In this document: positions 10,301 through 21,476 of the stretch, in pieces
Position numbering within the stretch: position 1 is the stretch's first letter
How the letters are laid out: each line of letters starts with the position of its first letter
DNA from: Acanthosepion esculentum
Taxonomy: Eukaryota; Mollusca; Cephalopoda; Sepiida; Sepiidae
NCBI GenBank assembly: GCA_964036315.1
Contig: CAXIWW010000817.1
Coordinates: 8,095,501-8,159,500 of the forward strand
Reading direction: 5' to 3'
Length of the DNA: 64,000 nt
Position numbers and translations under genes: made by a program
Notes under the pieces: model-generated
What the model saw: only the letters and a program-made list of their open reading frames with translations
Told to the model about the DNA's origin: nothing
Databases searched by the model: none

Positions 10301-11659
10301 CATGGGACTGTCTCCTGGGTGGGGTGTCGTCTGCGTGGGACTTTCTGGGACTGGGGGTCGTCTGCGTGGGTCTTTCTTGGACTGGGGGTCTTCTGCGTGG
10401 GACTTTTTGGGAGTGTCTCCTGGGTGGGTGTCGTCTGTTTGGGACTTTCTGGGACTGTCTCCTGGGTGGGGGTCATCTGCGTGGGACTTTCTGGGACTGT
10501 CTCCTGGGTGGGTGTTCGTCTGCGTGGGATTTTCTGGGATTGGGGATCGTCTGCGTGGGACTTGCTGGGACTGGGGGTTGTCTGCATGGGTCTTTCTGGT
10601 ACAGTCTCCTGCGTGCGGTGTCGTCTGCGTGGGATTTTGTGGGATTGGGGGTCGTCTGCGTTGGACTTTATGGGACTGGGGGTCGTCTGCGTGGGTCATC
10701 CTGGGACTCTCTCCTGGGTGGGGGGTCGTCTGCCTGGCATATCTAGGACTGTTTCCTGGGTGGAGACTCGTCTGCCTGGGACTTTCTGGGACTGGGGGTC
10801 GTCTGCGTGTCTCTTTCTGAGACAGTCTCCTGGGTGGGGTGTCGTCTGCGTGGGACTTTCTGGGACTGGGGGTCGTCTGCGTGGGTCTTTCTTGGACTGG
10901 GGGTCTTCTGCGTGGGACTTTCTGGGAGTGTCTCCTGGGTGGGTGTCGTCTGTTTGGGACTTTCTGCGACTGTCTCCTGGGTGGGGTTCGTCTGCGTGGG
11001 ACTTTCTAGGACTGTCTCCTGACTGGGATCGTCTGCATGGGACTTCCTAGGACTGGGGGTCGTCTGCGTGGGACTTTCTGGGACTGTCTCCTGGGTCTGT
11101 GGTCGTCTGCGTGGGACTTTCTTGGACTGTCTCCTGGGTGGGGGTAGTCTGCGTGGGACTTTCTTGGACTGTCTCCTGGGTGGAAGGTTGTCTGCGTGGG
11201 ATATCTGGGACAGTCTCCTGGTTGGGGGGTCGTCTGCATGGGTCTTTCTTGGACTGGGGATCGTCTGCGTGGGTCTTTCTTGGATTCTCCTGGGTGAGGG
11301 GTCTTCTGCGTGGGACTTTCTGGGACTGGGCTCGTCTGCGTGGGACTTTCTGGGACTGTCTCCTCGGTGGGGAGTCGTCTGCGTGGGACTTTCTGGGACT
11401 AGGGGTCGTCTGCGTGGGAATTTCTGGGTTTGTCTCCTTGGTGGGGGGCGTCTGCTTGGGACTTTCTGGGACTGTGGGTCGTCTCCGTGGGACTTTCTGG
11501 GACTGTCTAATGGGTGGGGCTCGTCTGCGTGCGACTTTCTGGGACTGTCTCCTGGGTGGTGGGTCGTCTGCGTAGGACTTTATGGGACTGGTGGTCGTCT
11601 GCGCGGGACTTTCTGGGACTGGGGGTCGTCTGCGTGTTACTTTCTGGGACTGTCTCCTG
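6709..11659 (+). repeat. Family C minisatellite array, G-rich strand on top
   Basis: More than 100 units of two length classes. The long class is 43 bp (42 to 44 with G-run length) and contains GTCTCCTGGGTGGGG; the short class is 31 bp and lacks 12 bp of that segment. Both carry GTCGTCTGCGTGGGACTTT. The consensus is about 65% GC and has no stop codon in any of the six frames, so open frames of hundreds of codons appear on both strands (for example 6816-8279 plus, 8481-9605 minus). Unit lengths are both 1 modulo 3, so a translation rotates through three peptide versions. G-run slippage would break any frame. I see no signal that this is coding. Confidence 0.95.
6841..7102 (+). repeat. 262-bp extra C block unique to the left arm
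   Basis: Arm coordinates sum to 28,185 before this block and 28,447 after it, a difference of 262 bp. The bases at 6841 (GTCTGCGTTGG) recur at 7103, bracketing the extra segment. Neither the inverted right arm (about 21.3 kb) nor the third copy near 57.6 kb has it, so gain in the left arm is the simplest reading. Much of it (about 6951-7096) matches 8752-8897 at an offset of 1,801 bp, a possible donor. Confidence 0.8.
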
Positions 11660-11660
11660 T
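11659..11660. other. Strand switch in family C (G-rich to C-rich top strand)
   Basis: TGTCTCCTG of a plus unit runs directly into TCCCCCAGACGACC of a minus unit at this point. It is the inner edge of the left arm of the large palindrome. The join falls inside a unit, not at a unit boundary. Confidence 0.9.
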
Positions 11661-11699
11661 CCCCCAGACGACCCCCACCCAGGAAACAGTCCCAAAATG

Positions 11700-12400
11700 T
11701 TCCCACGCAGACGACACCGCACCAAGGAGATTGTACCAGAAAGACCCATGCAGACGACCCCCAGTCCCAGAAAGTCCCATGAAGACGACACCCCACCCAG
11801 GAGACAGTCCTAGATATCCCACCCAGACGACCCCACACCCAGGAGCGAGTCCCAGAAAGTCCCACGCAGACGACCCCCAGACAGGAGAGTGTCCCAGCAA
11901 TTCCCACGCAGACGACCCCCAGTCCCAGAAAATCCCAAGCAGAGGAACACCCACCCAGGAGACAGTCCCAGAAAGTCCCACGAAGACGACCCCCCACCCA
12001 GGAGACAGTCCCAGTTAGTCTCACACAGACGACCCCCAGTCCTAGGAAGTCCCATGCAGACGACCCCCAGCCAGGAGACAATCCCAGAAAGTCCCACGCA
12101 GACGACCCCCACCCAGGAGACAGTCCCAGAAAGTCCCACGCAGAAGACCACCAGTCCCACAAAGTCCCACGCAGACGACACCGCACCCAGGAGACTGTCC
12201 CAGAAAGAGCCACGCAGACGACCCCTAGTCCCAGAAAGTCCCAGGCAGACGAGTCCCCACCCAGGAAACAGTCCCAAAATGTCCCACGCAGACGACCCCC
12301 CACCCAGGAGAGAGTCCCAGAATGACACACGCAGACGACCCCCAGTCCCATAAAGTCCCACGCAGACGACCCCCAATCCCACAAAATCCCACGCAGACGA
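11700..12400 (-). repeat. Direct copy of the 18.02-18.76 kb C segment
   Basis: ACCAAGGAGA at 11721 and 18042 lies in matching context, offset 6,321 bp; further along the offset becomes 6,362 bp, so about one unit has been gained or lost between them. The match includes uncommon variants such as GGAGACAGTCCTAGATATCC and the (G)ACAGGAGAGTGTCCCAGCA type. Ends are approximate. Confidence 0.7.
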
Positions 12401-12404
12401 CACC

Positions 12405-15090
12405 GCACGCAGGAGACTGTACCAGAAAGACCCATGCAGACAACCCCCAGTCCCAGAAAGTCCCATGCAGACGACACAGCACCCAGGAGACAGTCCTAGA
12501 TATCCCAGGCAGACGACCCCCCACCCAGGAGACAGTCCCAGAAAGTCCCAAGCAGACGACTCCCAGACAGGAGACAGTCCCAGCAAGTCCCACGCAGACG
12601 AGCCCCAATCCCAGAAAATCCCACGCAGACGAACACCCACCCAGGAGACAGTCCCAGAAAGTCCCACGCAGATGACCCCCACCCAGGAGACAGTCCCAGA
12701 AAGTCCCAAACAGACGACACCCACCCAGGAGACACTCCCAAAAAGTCCCACGCAGAAGACCCCCAGTCCAAGAAAGACCCACGCAGACGACCCCCAGTCC
12801 CAGAAAGTCCCACGCAGACGACACCCCACCCAGGAGACAGTCCCATGAAGTCCCACGCAGACGACCCCCAGTCCCAGAAAGTCCCACGCAGACGACCCCC
12901 AGTCCCAGAAAGTCCCACGCAGACGACCCCCCACCCAGGAGACAGTCCCAGTTAGTCCCACGCAAACGACCCCCAGTTCTAGGAAGTCCCATGGAAACGA
13001 CCCCCAGCCAGGAGACACTCCCAGAAAGTCCCACGCAGACGACCCCCACCCAGGAGACAGTCCCAGAAAGTCCCAAACAGACGACCCCCACCCAGGAGAC
13101 AGTCCCAGAAAGTCCCACGCAGAAGACCACCAGTCCCACAAAGTCCCACGCAGACGACACCGCACCCAGGAGACTGTCTCAGAAAGACCCACGCAGAAGA
13201 CCCCCAGTCCCAGAAAGTCCCAGGCAGACGAGTCCCCACCCAGGAAACAGTCCCAAAATGTCCCACGCAGACGACCCCCCCACCCAGGAGAGAGTCCCAG
13301 AATGACCCACACAGACGACCCCCAGTCCAAGAAAGTCCCACGCAGACGACCCCCAATCCCACAAAATCCCACGCAGACGACACCGCACGCAGGAGACTGT
13401 ACCAGAAAGACCCATGCAGACAACCCTCAGTCCCAGAAAGTCCCATGCAGACGACACACCACCCAGGAGACAGTCCTAGATATCCCACGCAGACGACCCC
13501 CCCACCCAGGAGACAGTCCCAGAAAGTCCCACGCAAACTACCCCCCACCAAGGAGACAGTCCCAGAAAGTCCCACGCAGACGACTCCCAGCCAGGAGAGT
13601 GTCCCAGCAAGTCCCACGCAGACGATCCCCAATCCCAGAAAATCCCACGCAGACGAACACCCACCCAGGAGACAGTCCCAGAAAGTCCCACGCAGACGAC
13701 CCCCCACCCAGGAGACAGTCCCAGAAAGTCCCACGCAAACTACCCCCCACCAAGGAGACAGTCCCAGAAAGTCCGACGCAGACGACCTTCAGTCCCAGAA
13801 AATCCCACGCAGACGACTCCCCACCCAGGAGACAGTCCCAGAAAGTCCCACGCAGACCACCCCCCACCCAGGAGAGAGTCCAAAAAAGATCCACGCAGAC
13901 GACCCCGAGTCCTAGAAAGTCCCATACAGACGACTCCCCACCCAGGAGACAGTCCCAGAAAGTAACACGCAGACGACCCCCAGTCCCAGAAAGTCCCGCG
14001 CAGACGACCACCAGTCCCATAAAGTCCTACGCAGACGACCCACCACCCAGGAGACAGTCCCAGAAAGTCGCACGCAGACGAGCCCCACCCATTAGACAGT
14101 CCCAGAAAGTCCCACGGAGACGACCCACAGTCCCAGAAAGTCCCAAGCAGACGCCCCCCACCAAGGAGACAAACCCAGAAATTCCCACGCAGACGACCCC
14201 TAGTCCCAGAAAGTCCCACGCAGACGACTCCCCACCGAGGAGACAGTCCCAGAAAGTCCCACGCAGACGAGCCCAGTCCCAGAAAGTCCCACGCAGAAGA
14301 CCCCTCACCCAGGAGAATCCAAGAAAGACCCACGCAGACGATCCCCAGTCCAAGAAAGACCCATGCAGACGACCCCCCAACCAGGAGACTGTCCCAGATA
14401 TCCCACGCAGACAACCTTCCACCCAGGAGACAGTCCAAGAAAGTCCCACGCAGACTACCCCCACCCAGGAGACAGTCCAAGAAAGTCCCACGCAGACGAC
14501 CACAGACCCAGGAGACAGTCCCAGAAAGTCCCACGCAGACGACCCCCAGTCCTAGGAAGTCCCATGCAGACGATCCCAGTCAGGAGACAGTCCTAGAAAG
14601 TCCCACGCAGACGAACCCCACCCAGGAGACAGTCGCAGAAAGTCCCAAACAGACGACACCCACCCAGGAGACACTCCCAGAAAGTCCCACGCAGAAGACC
14701 CCCAGTCCAAGAAAGACCCACGCAGACGACCCCCAGTCCCAGAAAGTCCCACGCAGACGACACCCCACCCAGGAGACTGTCTCAGAAAGAGACACGCAGA
14801 CGACCCCCAGTCCCAGAAAGTCCCAGGCAGACGAGTCTCCACCCAGGAAACAGTCCTAGATATGCCAGGCAGACGACCCCCCACCCAGGAGAGAGTCCCA
14901 GGATGACCCACGCAGACGACCCCCAGTCCCATAAAGTCCAACGCAGACGACCCCCAATCCCACAAAATCCCACGCAGACGACACCGCACGCAGGAGACTG
15001 TACCAGAAAGACCCATGCAGACAAACCCCAGTCCCAGCAAGTCCCACGCAGACGATCCCCAATCCCAGAAAATCCCACGCAGACGACACC
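12405..15090 (-). repeat. 2,686-bp tandem duplication in family C, copy 1
   Basis: Positions here match 15091-17776 at a constant offset of 2,686 bp: for example 12465 with 15151, 12991 with 15677, 13302 with 15988, 14363 with 17049. I found no difference in the stretches compared. The start is uncertain by tens of bases because the flanks are also C units. Confidence 0.9.
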
Positions 15091-17776
15091 GCACGCAGGA
15101 GACTGTACCAGAAAGACCCATGCAGACAACCCCCAGTCCCAGAAAGTCCCATGCAGACGACACAGCACCCAGGAGACAGTCCTAGATATCCCAGGCAGAC
15201 GACCCCCCACCCAGGAGACAGTCCCAGAAAGTCCCAAGCAGACGACTCCCAGACAGGAGACAGTCCCAGCAAGTCCCACGCAGACGAGCCCCAATCCCAG
15301 AAAATCCCACGCAGACGAACACCCACCCAGGAGACAGTCCCAGAAAGTCCCACGCAGATGACCCCCACCCAGGAGACAGTCCCAGAAAGTCCCAAACAGA
15401 CGACACCCACCCAGGAGACACTCCCAAAAAGTCCCACGCAGAAGACCCCCAGTCCAAGAAAGACCCACGCAGACGACCCCCAGTCCCAGAAAGTCCCACG
15501 CAGACGACACCCCACCCAGGAGACAGTCCCATGAAGTCCCACGCAGACGACCCCCAGTCCCAGAAAGTCCCACGCAGACGACCCCCAGTCCCAGAAAGTC
15601 CCACGCAGACGACCCCCCACCCAGGAGACAGTCCCAGTTAGTCCCACGCAAACGACCCCCAGTTCTAGGAAGTCCCATGGAAACGACCCCCAGCCAGGAG
15701 ACACTCCCAGAAAGTCCCACGCAGACGACCCCCACCCAGGAGACAGTCCCAGAAAGTCCCAAACAGACGACCCCCACCCAGGAGACAGTCCCAGAAAGTC
15801 CCACGCAGAAGACCACCAGTCCCACAAAGTCCCACGCAGACGACACCGCACCCAGGAGACTGTCTCAGAAAGACCCACGCAGAAGACCCCCAGTCCCAGA
15901 AAGTCCCAGGCAGACGAGTCCCCACCCAGGAAACAGTCCCAAAATGTCCCACGCAGACGACCCCCCCACCCAGGAGAGAGTCCCAGAATGACCCACACAG
16001 ACGACCCCCAGTCCAAGAAAGTCCCACGCAGACGACCCCCAATCCCACAAAATCCCACGCAGACGACACCGCACGCAGGAGACTGTACCAGAAAGACCCA
16101 TGCAGACAACCCTCAGTCCCAGAAAGTCCCATGCAGACGACACACCACCCAGGAGACAGTCCTAGATATCCCACGCAGACGACCCCCCCACCCAGGAGAC
16201 AGTCCCAGAAAGTCCCACGCAAACTACCCCCCACCAAGGAGACAGTCCCAGAAAGTCCCACGCAGACGACTCCCAGCCAGGAGAGTGTCCCAGCAAGTCC
16301 CACGCAGACGATCCCCAATCCCAGAAAATCCCACGCAGACGAACACCCACCCAGGAGACAGTCCCAGAAAGTCCCACGCAGACGACCCCCCACCCAGGAG
16401 ACAGTCCCAGAAAGTCCCACGCAAACTACCCCCCACCAAGGAGACAGTCCCAGAAAGTCCGACGCAGACGACCTTCAGTCCCAGAAAATCCCACGCAGAC
16501 GACTCCCCACCCAGGAGACAGTCCCAGAAAGTCCCACGCAGACCACCCCCCACCCAGGAGAGAGTCCAAAAAAGATCCACGCAGACGACCCCGAGTCCTA
16601 GAAAGTCCCATACAGACGACTCCCCACCCAGGAGACAGTCCCAGAAAGTAACACGCAGACGACCCCCAGTCCCAGAAAGTCCCGCGCAGACGACCACCAG
16701 TCCCATAAAGTCCTACGCAGACGACCCACCACCCAGGAGACAGTCCCAGAAAGTCGCACGCAGACGAGCCCCACCCATTAGACAGTCCCAGAAAGTCCCA
16801 CGGAGACGACCCACAGTCCCAGAAAGTCCCAAGCAGACGCCCCCCACCAAGGAGACAAACCCAGAAATTCCCACGCAGACGACCCCTAGTCCCAGAAAGT
16901 CCCACGCAGACGACTCCCCACCGAGGAGACAGTCCCAGAAAGTCCCACGCAGACGAGCCCAGTCCCAGAAAGTCCCACGCAGAAGACCCCTCACCCAGGA
17001 GAATCCAAGAAAGACCCACGCAGACGATCCCCAGTCCAAGAAAGACCCATGCAGACGACCCCCCAACCAGGAGACTGTCCCAGATATCCCACGCAGACAA
17101 CCTTCCACCCAGGAGACAGTCCAAGAAAGTCCCACGCAGACTACCCCCACCCAGGAGACAGTCCAAGAAAGTCCCACGCAGACGACCACAGACCCAGGAG
17201 ACAGTCCCAGAAAGTCCCACGCAGACGACCCCCAGTCCTAGGAAGTCCCATGCAGACGATCCCAGTCAGGAGACAGTCCTAGAAAGTCCCACGCAGACGA
17301 ACCCCACCCAGGAGACAGTCGCAGAAAGTCCCAAACAGACGACACCCACCCAGGAGACACTCCCAGAAAGTCCCACGCAGAAGACCCCCAGTCCAAGAAA
17401 GACCCACGCAGACGACCCCCAGTCCCAGAAAGTCCCACGCAGACGACACCCCACCCAGGAGACTGTCTCAGAAAGAGACACGCAGACGACCCCCAGTCCC
17501 AGAAAGTCCCAGGCAGACGAGTCTCCACCCAGGAAACAGTCCTAGATATGCCAGGCAGACGACCCCCCACCCAGGAGAGAGTCCCAGGATGACCCACGCA
17601 GACGACCCCCAGTCCCATAAAGTCCAACGCAGACGACCCCCAATCCCACAAAATCCCACGCAGACGACACCGCACGCAGGAGACTGTACCAGAAAGACCC
17701 ATGCAGACAAACCCCAGTCCCAGCAAGTCCCACGCAGACGATCCCCAATCCCAGAAAATCCCACGCAGACGAACAC
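15091..17776 (-). repeat. 2,686-bp tandem duplication in family C, copy 2
   Basis: Second copy of 12405-15090. From 16629 onward it is also the innermost part of the right palindrome arm, so the left arm (to 11659) can pair with either copy: coordinate sum 28,288 with this copy or 25,602 with copy 1. Confidence 0.9.
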
Positions 17777-20700
17777 CCACCCAGGAGACAGTCCCAGAAA
17801 GTCCCACGCAGATGACCCCCACCCAGGAGACAGTCCCAGAAAGTCCCAAACAGACGACACCCACCCAGGAGACACTCCCAAAAAGTCCCACGCAGAAGAC
17901 CCCCAGTCCAAGAAAGACCCACGCAGACGACCCCCAGTCCCAGAAAGTCCCACGCAGACGACACCCCACCCAGGAGACAGTCTAATGAAGTCCCACGCAG
18001 ACGACCCCCAGTCCCAGAAAGTCCCACGCAGACGACACCGCACCAAGGAGACTGTACCAGAAAGACCCATGCAGACGACCCCAGTCCCAGAAAGTCCCAT
18101 GAAGACGACACCCCACACAGGAGACAGTCCTAGATATCCCACGCAGACGACCCCACACCCAGGAGCCAGACCCAGAAAGTCCCACGCAGACGACCCCCAG
18201 ACAGGAGAGTGTCCCAGCAATTCCCACGCAGACGACCCCCAGTCCCAGAAAATCCCACTCAGACGAACACCCATCCAGGAGACAGTCCCAGAAAGTCCAC
18301 GCAGACGACCCCCCACCCAGGAGACAGTCCCAGTTAGTCCCACGCAGACGACCCCCAGTCCTAGGAAGTCCCATGGAGACGACCCCCAGCCAGGAGACAA
18401 TCCCAGAAAGTCCCACGCATACGACCCCCACCCAGGAGACAGTCCCAGAAAGTCCCAAACAGACGACCCCCACCCAGGAGACAGTCCCAGAAAGTCCCAC
18501 GCAGAAGACCACCAGTCCCACAAAGTCCCACGCAGACGACACCGCACCCAGGAGACTGTCTCAGAAAGACCCACGCAGAAGACCCCCAGTCCAAGAAAGT
18601 CCCACGCAGACGAGTCCCCACCCAGGAAACAGTCCCAAAATGTCCCACGCAGACGACCCCCCCACCCAGGAGAGAGTCCCAGAATGACCCACGAAGACGA
18701 CCCCCAGCCCTATAAAGTCCCACGCAGACGACCCCCAATCCCACAAAATCCCACGCAGACGACTCCGCACGCAGGAGACTGTACCAGAAAGACCCATGCA
18801 GACAACCCCCAGTCCCAGAAAGTCCCATGCAGACGACACACCACCCAGGAGACAGTCCTAGATATCCCACGCAGACGACCCCCCACCCAGGAGACAGTCC
18901 CAGAAAGTCCCACGCAGACGACTCCCAGACAGGAGAGTGTCCCAGCAAGTCCCACGCAGACGATCCCCAATCCCAGAAAATCCCACGCAGACGAACACCC
19001 ACCCAGGAGACAGTCCCAGAAAGTCCCACGCAGACGACCCCCCACCCAGGAGACAGTCCCAGAAAGTCCCACGCAAACTACCCCCCACCGAGGAGACAGT
19101 CCCAGAAAGTCCCACGCAGACGACCACGACCCAGGAGACAGTCCCATAAAATCCCACGCAGACGACTCCCCACCCAGGAGACAGTCCCAGAAAGTCCCAC
19201 GCAGACCACCCCCCACCCAGGAGAGAGTCCAAAAAAGATCCACGCAGACGACCCCGAGTCCTAGAAAGTCCCATACAGACGACCCCCCACCCAGGAGACA
19301 GTCCCAGAAAGTAACACGCAGACGACCCCGAGTCCCAGAAAGTCCCGCGCAGACGACCACCAGTCCCAGAAAGTCCCACGCAGACGAGCCCCACCCATGA
19401 GACAGTCCCAGAAAGTCCCAAGGAGACGACCCACAGTCCCAGAAAGTCCCAAGCAGACGCCCCCCACCAAGGAGACAAACCCAGAAATTCCCACGCAGAC
19501 GACCCCTAGTCCCAGAAAGTCCCACGCAGACGACTCCCCACCGAGGAGACAGTCCCAGAAAGTCCCACGCAGACGAGACCAGTCCCAGAAAGTCCCACGC
19601 AGACGACCCCCACCCAGGAGACAGTCCCAGAAAGTCCCACGCAGACGGACCCCCACCCAGGAGTCAGTACCAGAAAGACCCAAGCAGACGACCCCCTGTC
19701 TCAGAAAGTCCCAAGCAGACGACTCACCACCCAGGAGACAGTCCCAGAAAGTCCCACGCAGACTACCCCCCACCCAGGAGACAGTCCCAGAAAGTCCCAC
19801 GCAGACGAGCCCAGTCCCAGAAAGTCCCACGCAGACGGCCCCCACCCAGAAGACAGTTCAAGAAACTACCACGCAGACGACACCCAGTCTCAGAAAGTCC
19901 CAGGCAGACGACTCCCCACCCAGGAGACAATCCCAGAAAGTCCCACGCAGAAGACCCCCCACCTAGGAGAGAGTCCAAAAAAGATCCACGCAGACGACCC
20001 CGAGTCCTAGAAAGTCCCATACAGACGACCCCCCACCCAGGAGACTGTCCCAGAAAGTCCCACGGAGACGACCCCCAGTCCCAGAAGTCCCACGCAGACG
20101 ACCCCCCACCCATGAGACAGTCCCAGAAAGTCCCACGGAGACGACCCACAGTCCCAGAAAGTCCCACTCAGACGCCCCCCACCAAGGAGACAAACCCAGA
20201 AATTCCCACGCAGACGACCCCTAGTCCCAGAAAGTCCCACGCAGACGACTCCCCACCCAATAGACAGACCAAGAAAGTCCCACGCAGACGACCCCCCCAC
20301 CCAAGAGACAGTCCCAGAAAGTCCCACGCAGACGAGCCCAGTCCCAGAAAGTCCCACGCATAAGACCCCCCACCTAGGAGAGAGTCCAAACAAGATCCAC
20401 GCAGACGACCCCGAGTCCTAGAAAGTCCCATACAGACGACCCCCCGACCCAGGAGACAGTCCCAGAAAGTAACACGCAGACGACCCCCAGTCCCAGAAAT
20501 TCCCACGCAGACGAACCCCAGTCCCAGAATGTCCCACGCAGAAGACCCCCTGTCCCAGAAAGTCCCACGCAGACGAAACCCAGTCCCAGAAAATCCCACG
20601 CTGAGGACCCTCCACTCAGGAGACAGTCCCAGAAATTCCCACGCAGACGGACCCCACCAATGAGACAGTCCCAGAATTGTCCCACGCAGACGATCCTCCA

Positions 20701-21476
20701 CCCAGAAGAGAGTCACTGAAAGTCCCACGCAGACAACCCCCAGTCCCAGAAAGTCCCACGAAGACGAACCCCAGTCCCAGAATGTCCCACGCAGAAGACC
20801 CCCTGTCCCAGAAAGTCCCACGCAGACGACACCCAGTCCCAGAAAATCCCACGCAGAAGACCCTCCACTCAGGAGACAGTCCCAGAAATTCCCACGCAGA
20901 CGGACCCCCACCCAGGAGTCAGTACCAGAAAGACCCACGCAGACGACCCCCTGTCTCAGAAAGTCCCAAGCAGACGACTCCCCACCCAGGAGACAGTCCC
21001 ACAAATCCCACGCAGACGATCCCCAGTCCAAGAAAGTCCCACGCAGACGACCCCCCACGCAGGAGACAGTCCCAGAAAGACCCACGCAGACAACCCCCCA
21101 CCCAGGAGACAGTCCCAGAAAGACCCACGCAGACGACCCCCAGTCCCAGAAAGTCACACGCAGACGAGTCACAGTCCTATAAAGTCCCACGTAGACGACC
21201 CCACACCCAGGAGACAGTCCCAGAAAGTTCCACGGAGACGACTCCCAGTCCCACAAAGTCCCACGCAGACGATCCCCAGTCCAAGAAAGTCCCACGCAGA
21301 CGACCCCCCACGCAGGAGACAGTCCCAGAAAGTCCAACGCAGACGACCCCCAGTCCCAGAAAGTCCCATGCAGACGACCCCCCACCCAGGAGACAGTCCC
21401 AGAACGTCCCACGTAGACGACCACCACCCAGGAGACAGTCCCAGAAATTCCCACGCAGACGAACCCCCGCCCCATC

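Larger units (their letters stand above)
541..11659 (+). repeat. Left arm of a giant inverted duplication
   Basis: Inverted match to 16629-27059 across four repeat families in the same order (A, D, B-, B+, C). Coordinate sums stay constant over long stretches: 28,184 (D and most of B), 28,185 (from about 5.7 to 6.8 kb), 28,447 (7.1-8.7 kb), 28,289 then 28,288 (9.0-11.66 kb), and 27,600 in outer A. The inner edge is sharp: bases through 11659 pair with 16629 and position 11660 no longer pairs. The outer edge is near 541, where the right arm diverges. Confidence 0.92.
11660..21476 (-). repeat. Family C minisatellite array, C-rich strand on top
   Basis: The same 43/31-bp units as at 6709-11659, inverted; the top strand reads CCCACCCAGGAGACAGTCCC and AAAGTCCCACGCAGACGAC. 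It contains a 2,686-bp tandem duplication (12405-17776), a further direct copy of about 18.02-18.76 kb at about 11.70-12.40 kb, and the inner part of the right palindrome arm from 16629. Long open frames (13302-14555, 15988-17241 and 17589-19400 on the plus strand, up to 603 codons) are consequences of the stop-free unit, and the first two are copies of each other at the 2,686-bp offset. Confidence 0.95.

Noticed and set aside
6709..11659. Telomeric or subtelomeric G-rich repeat
   Set aside because: Units are 31 and 43 bp with mixed composition; no TTAGGG, TTTAGGG or similar short telomere motif repeats were seen.
17589..19400. 603-codon plus-strand frame in the C-rich array
   Set aside because: Same stop-free unit; its mirror in the left arm is split into several frames by small indels, so the frame is not conserved between near-identical copies.
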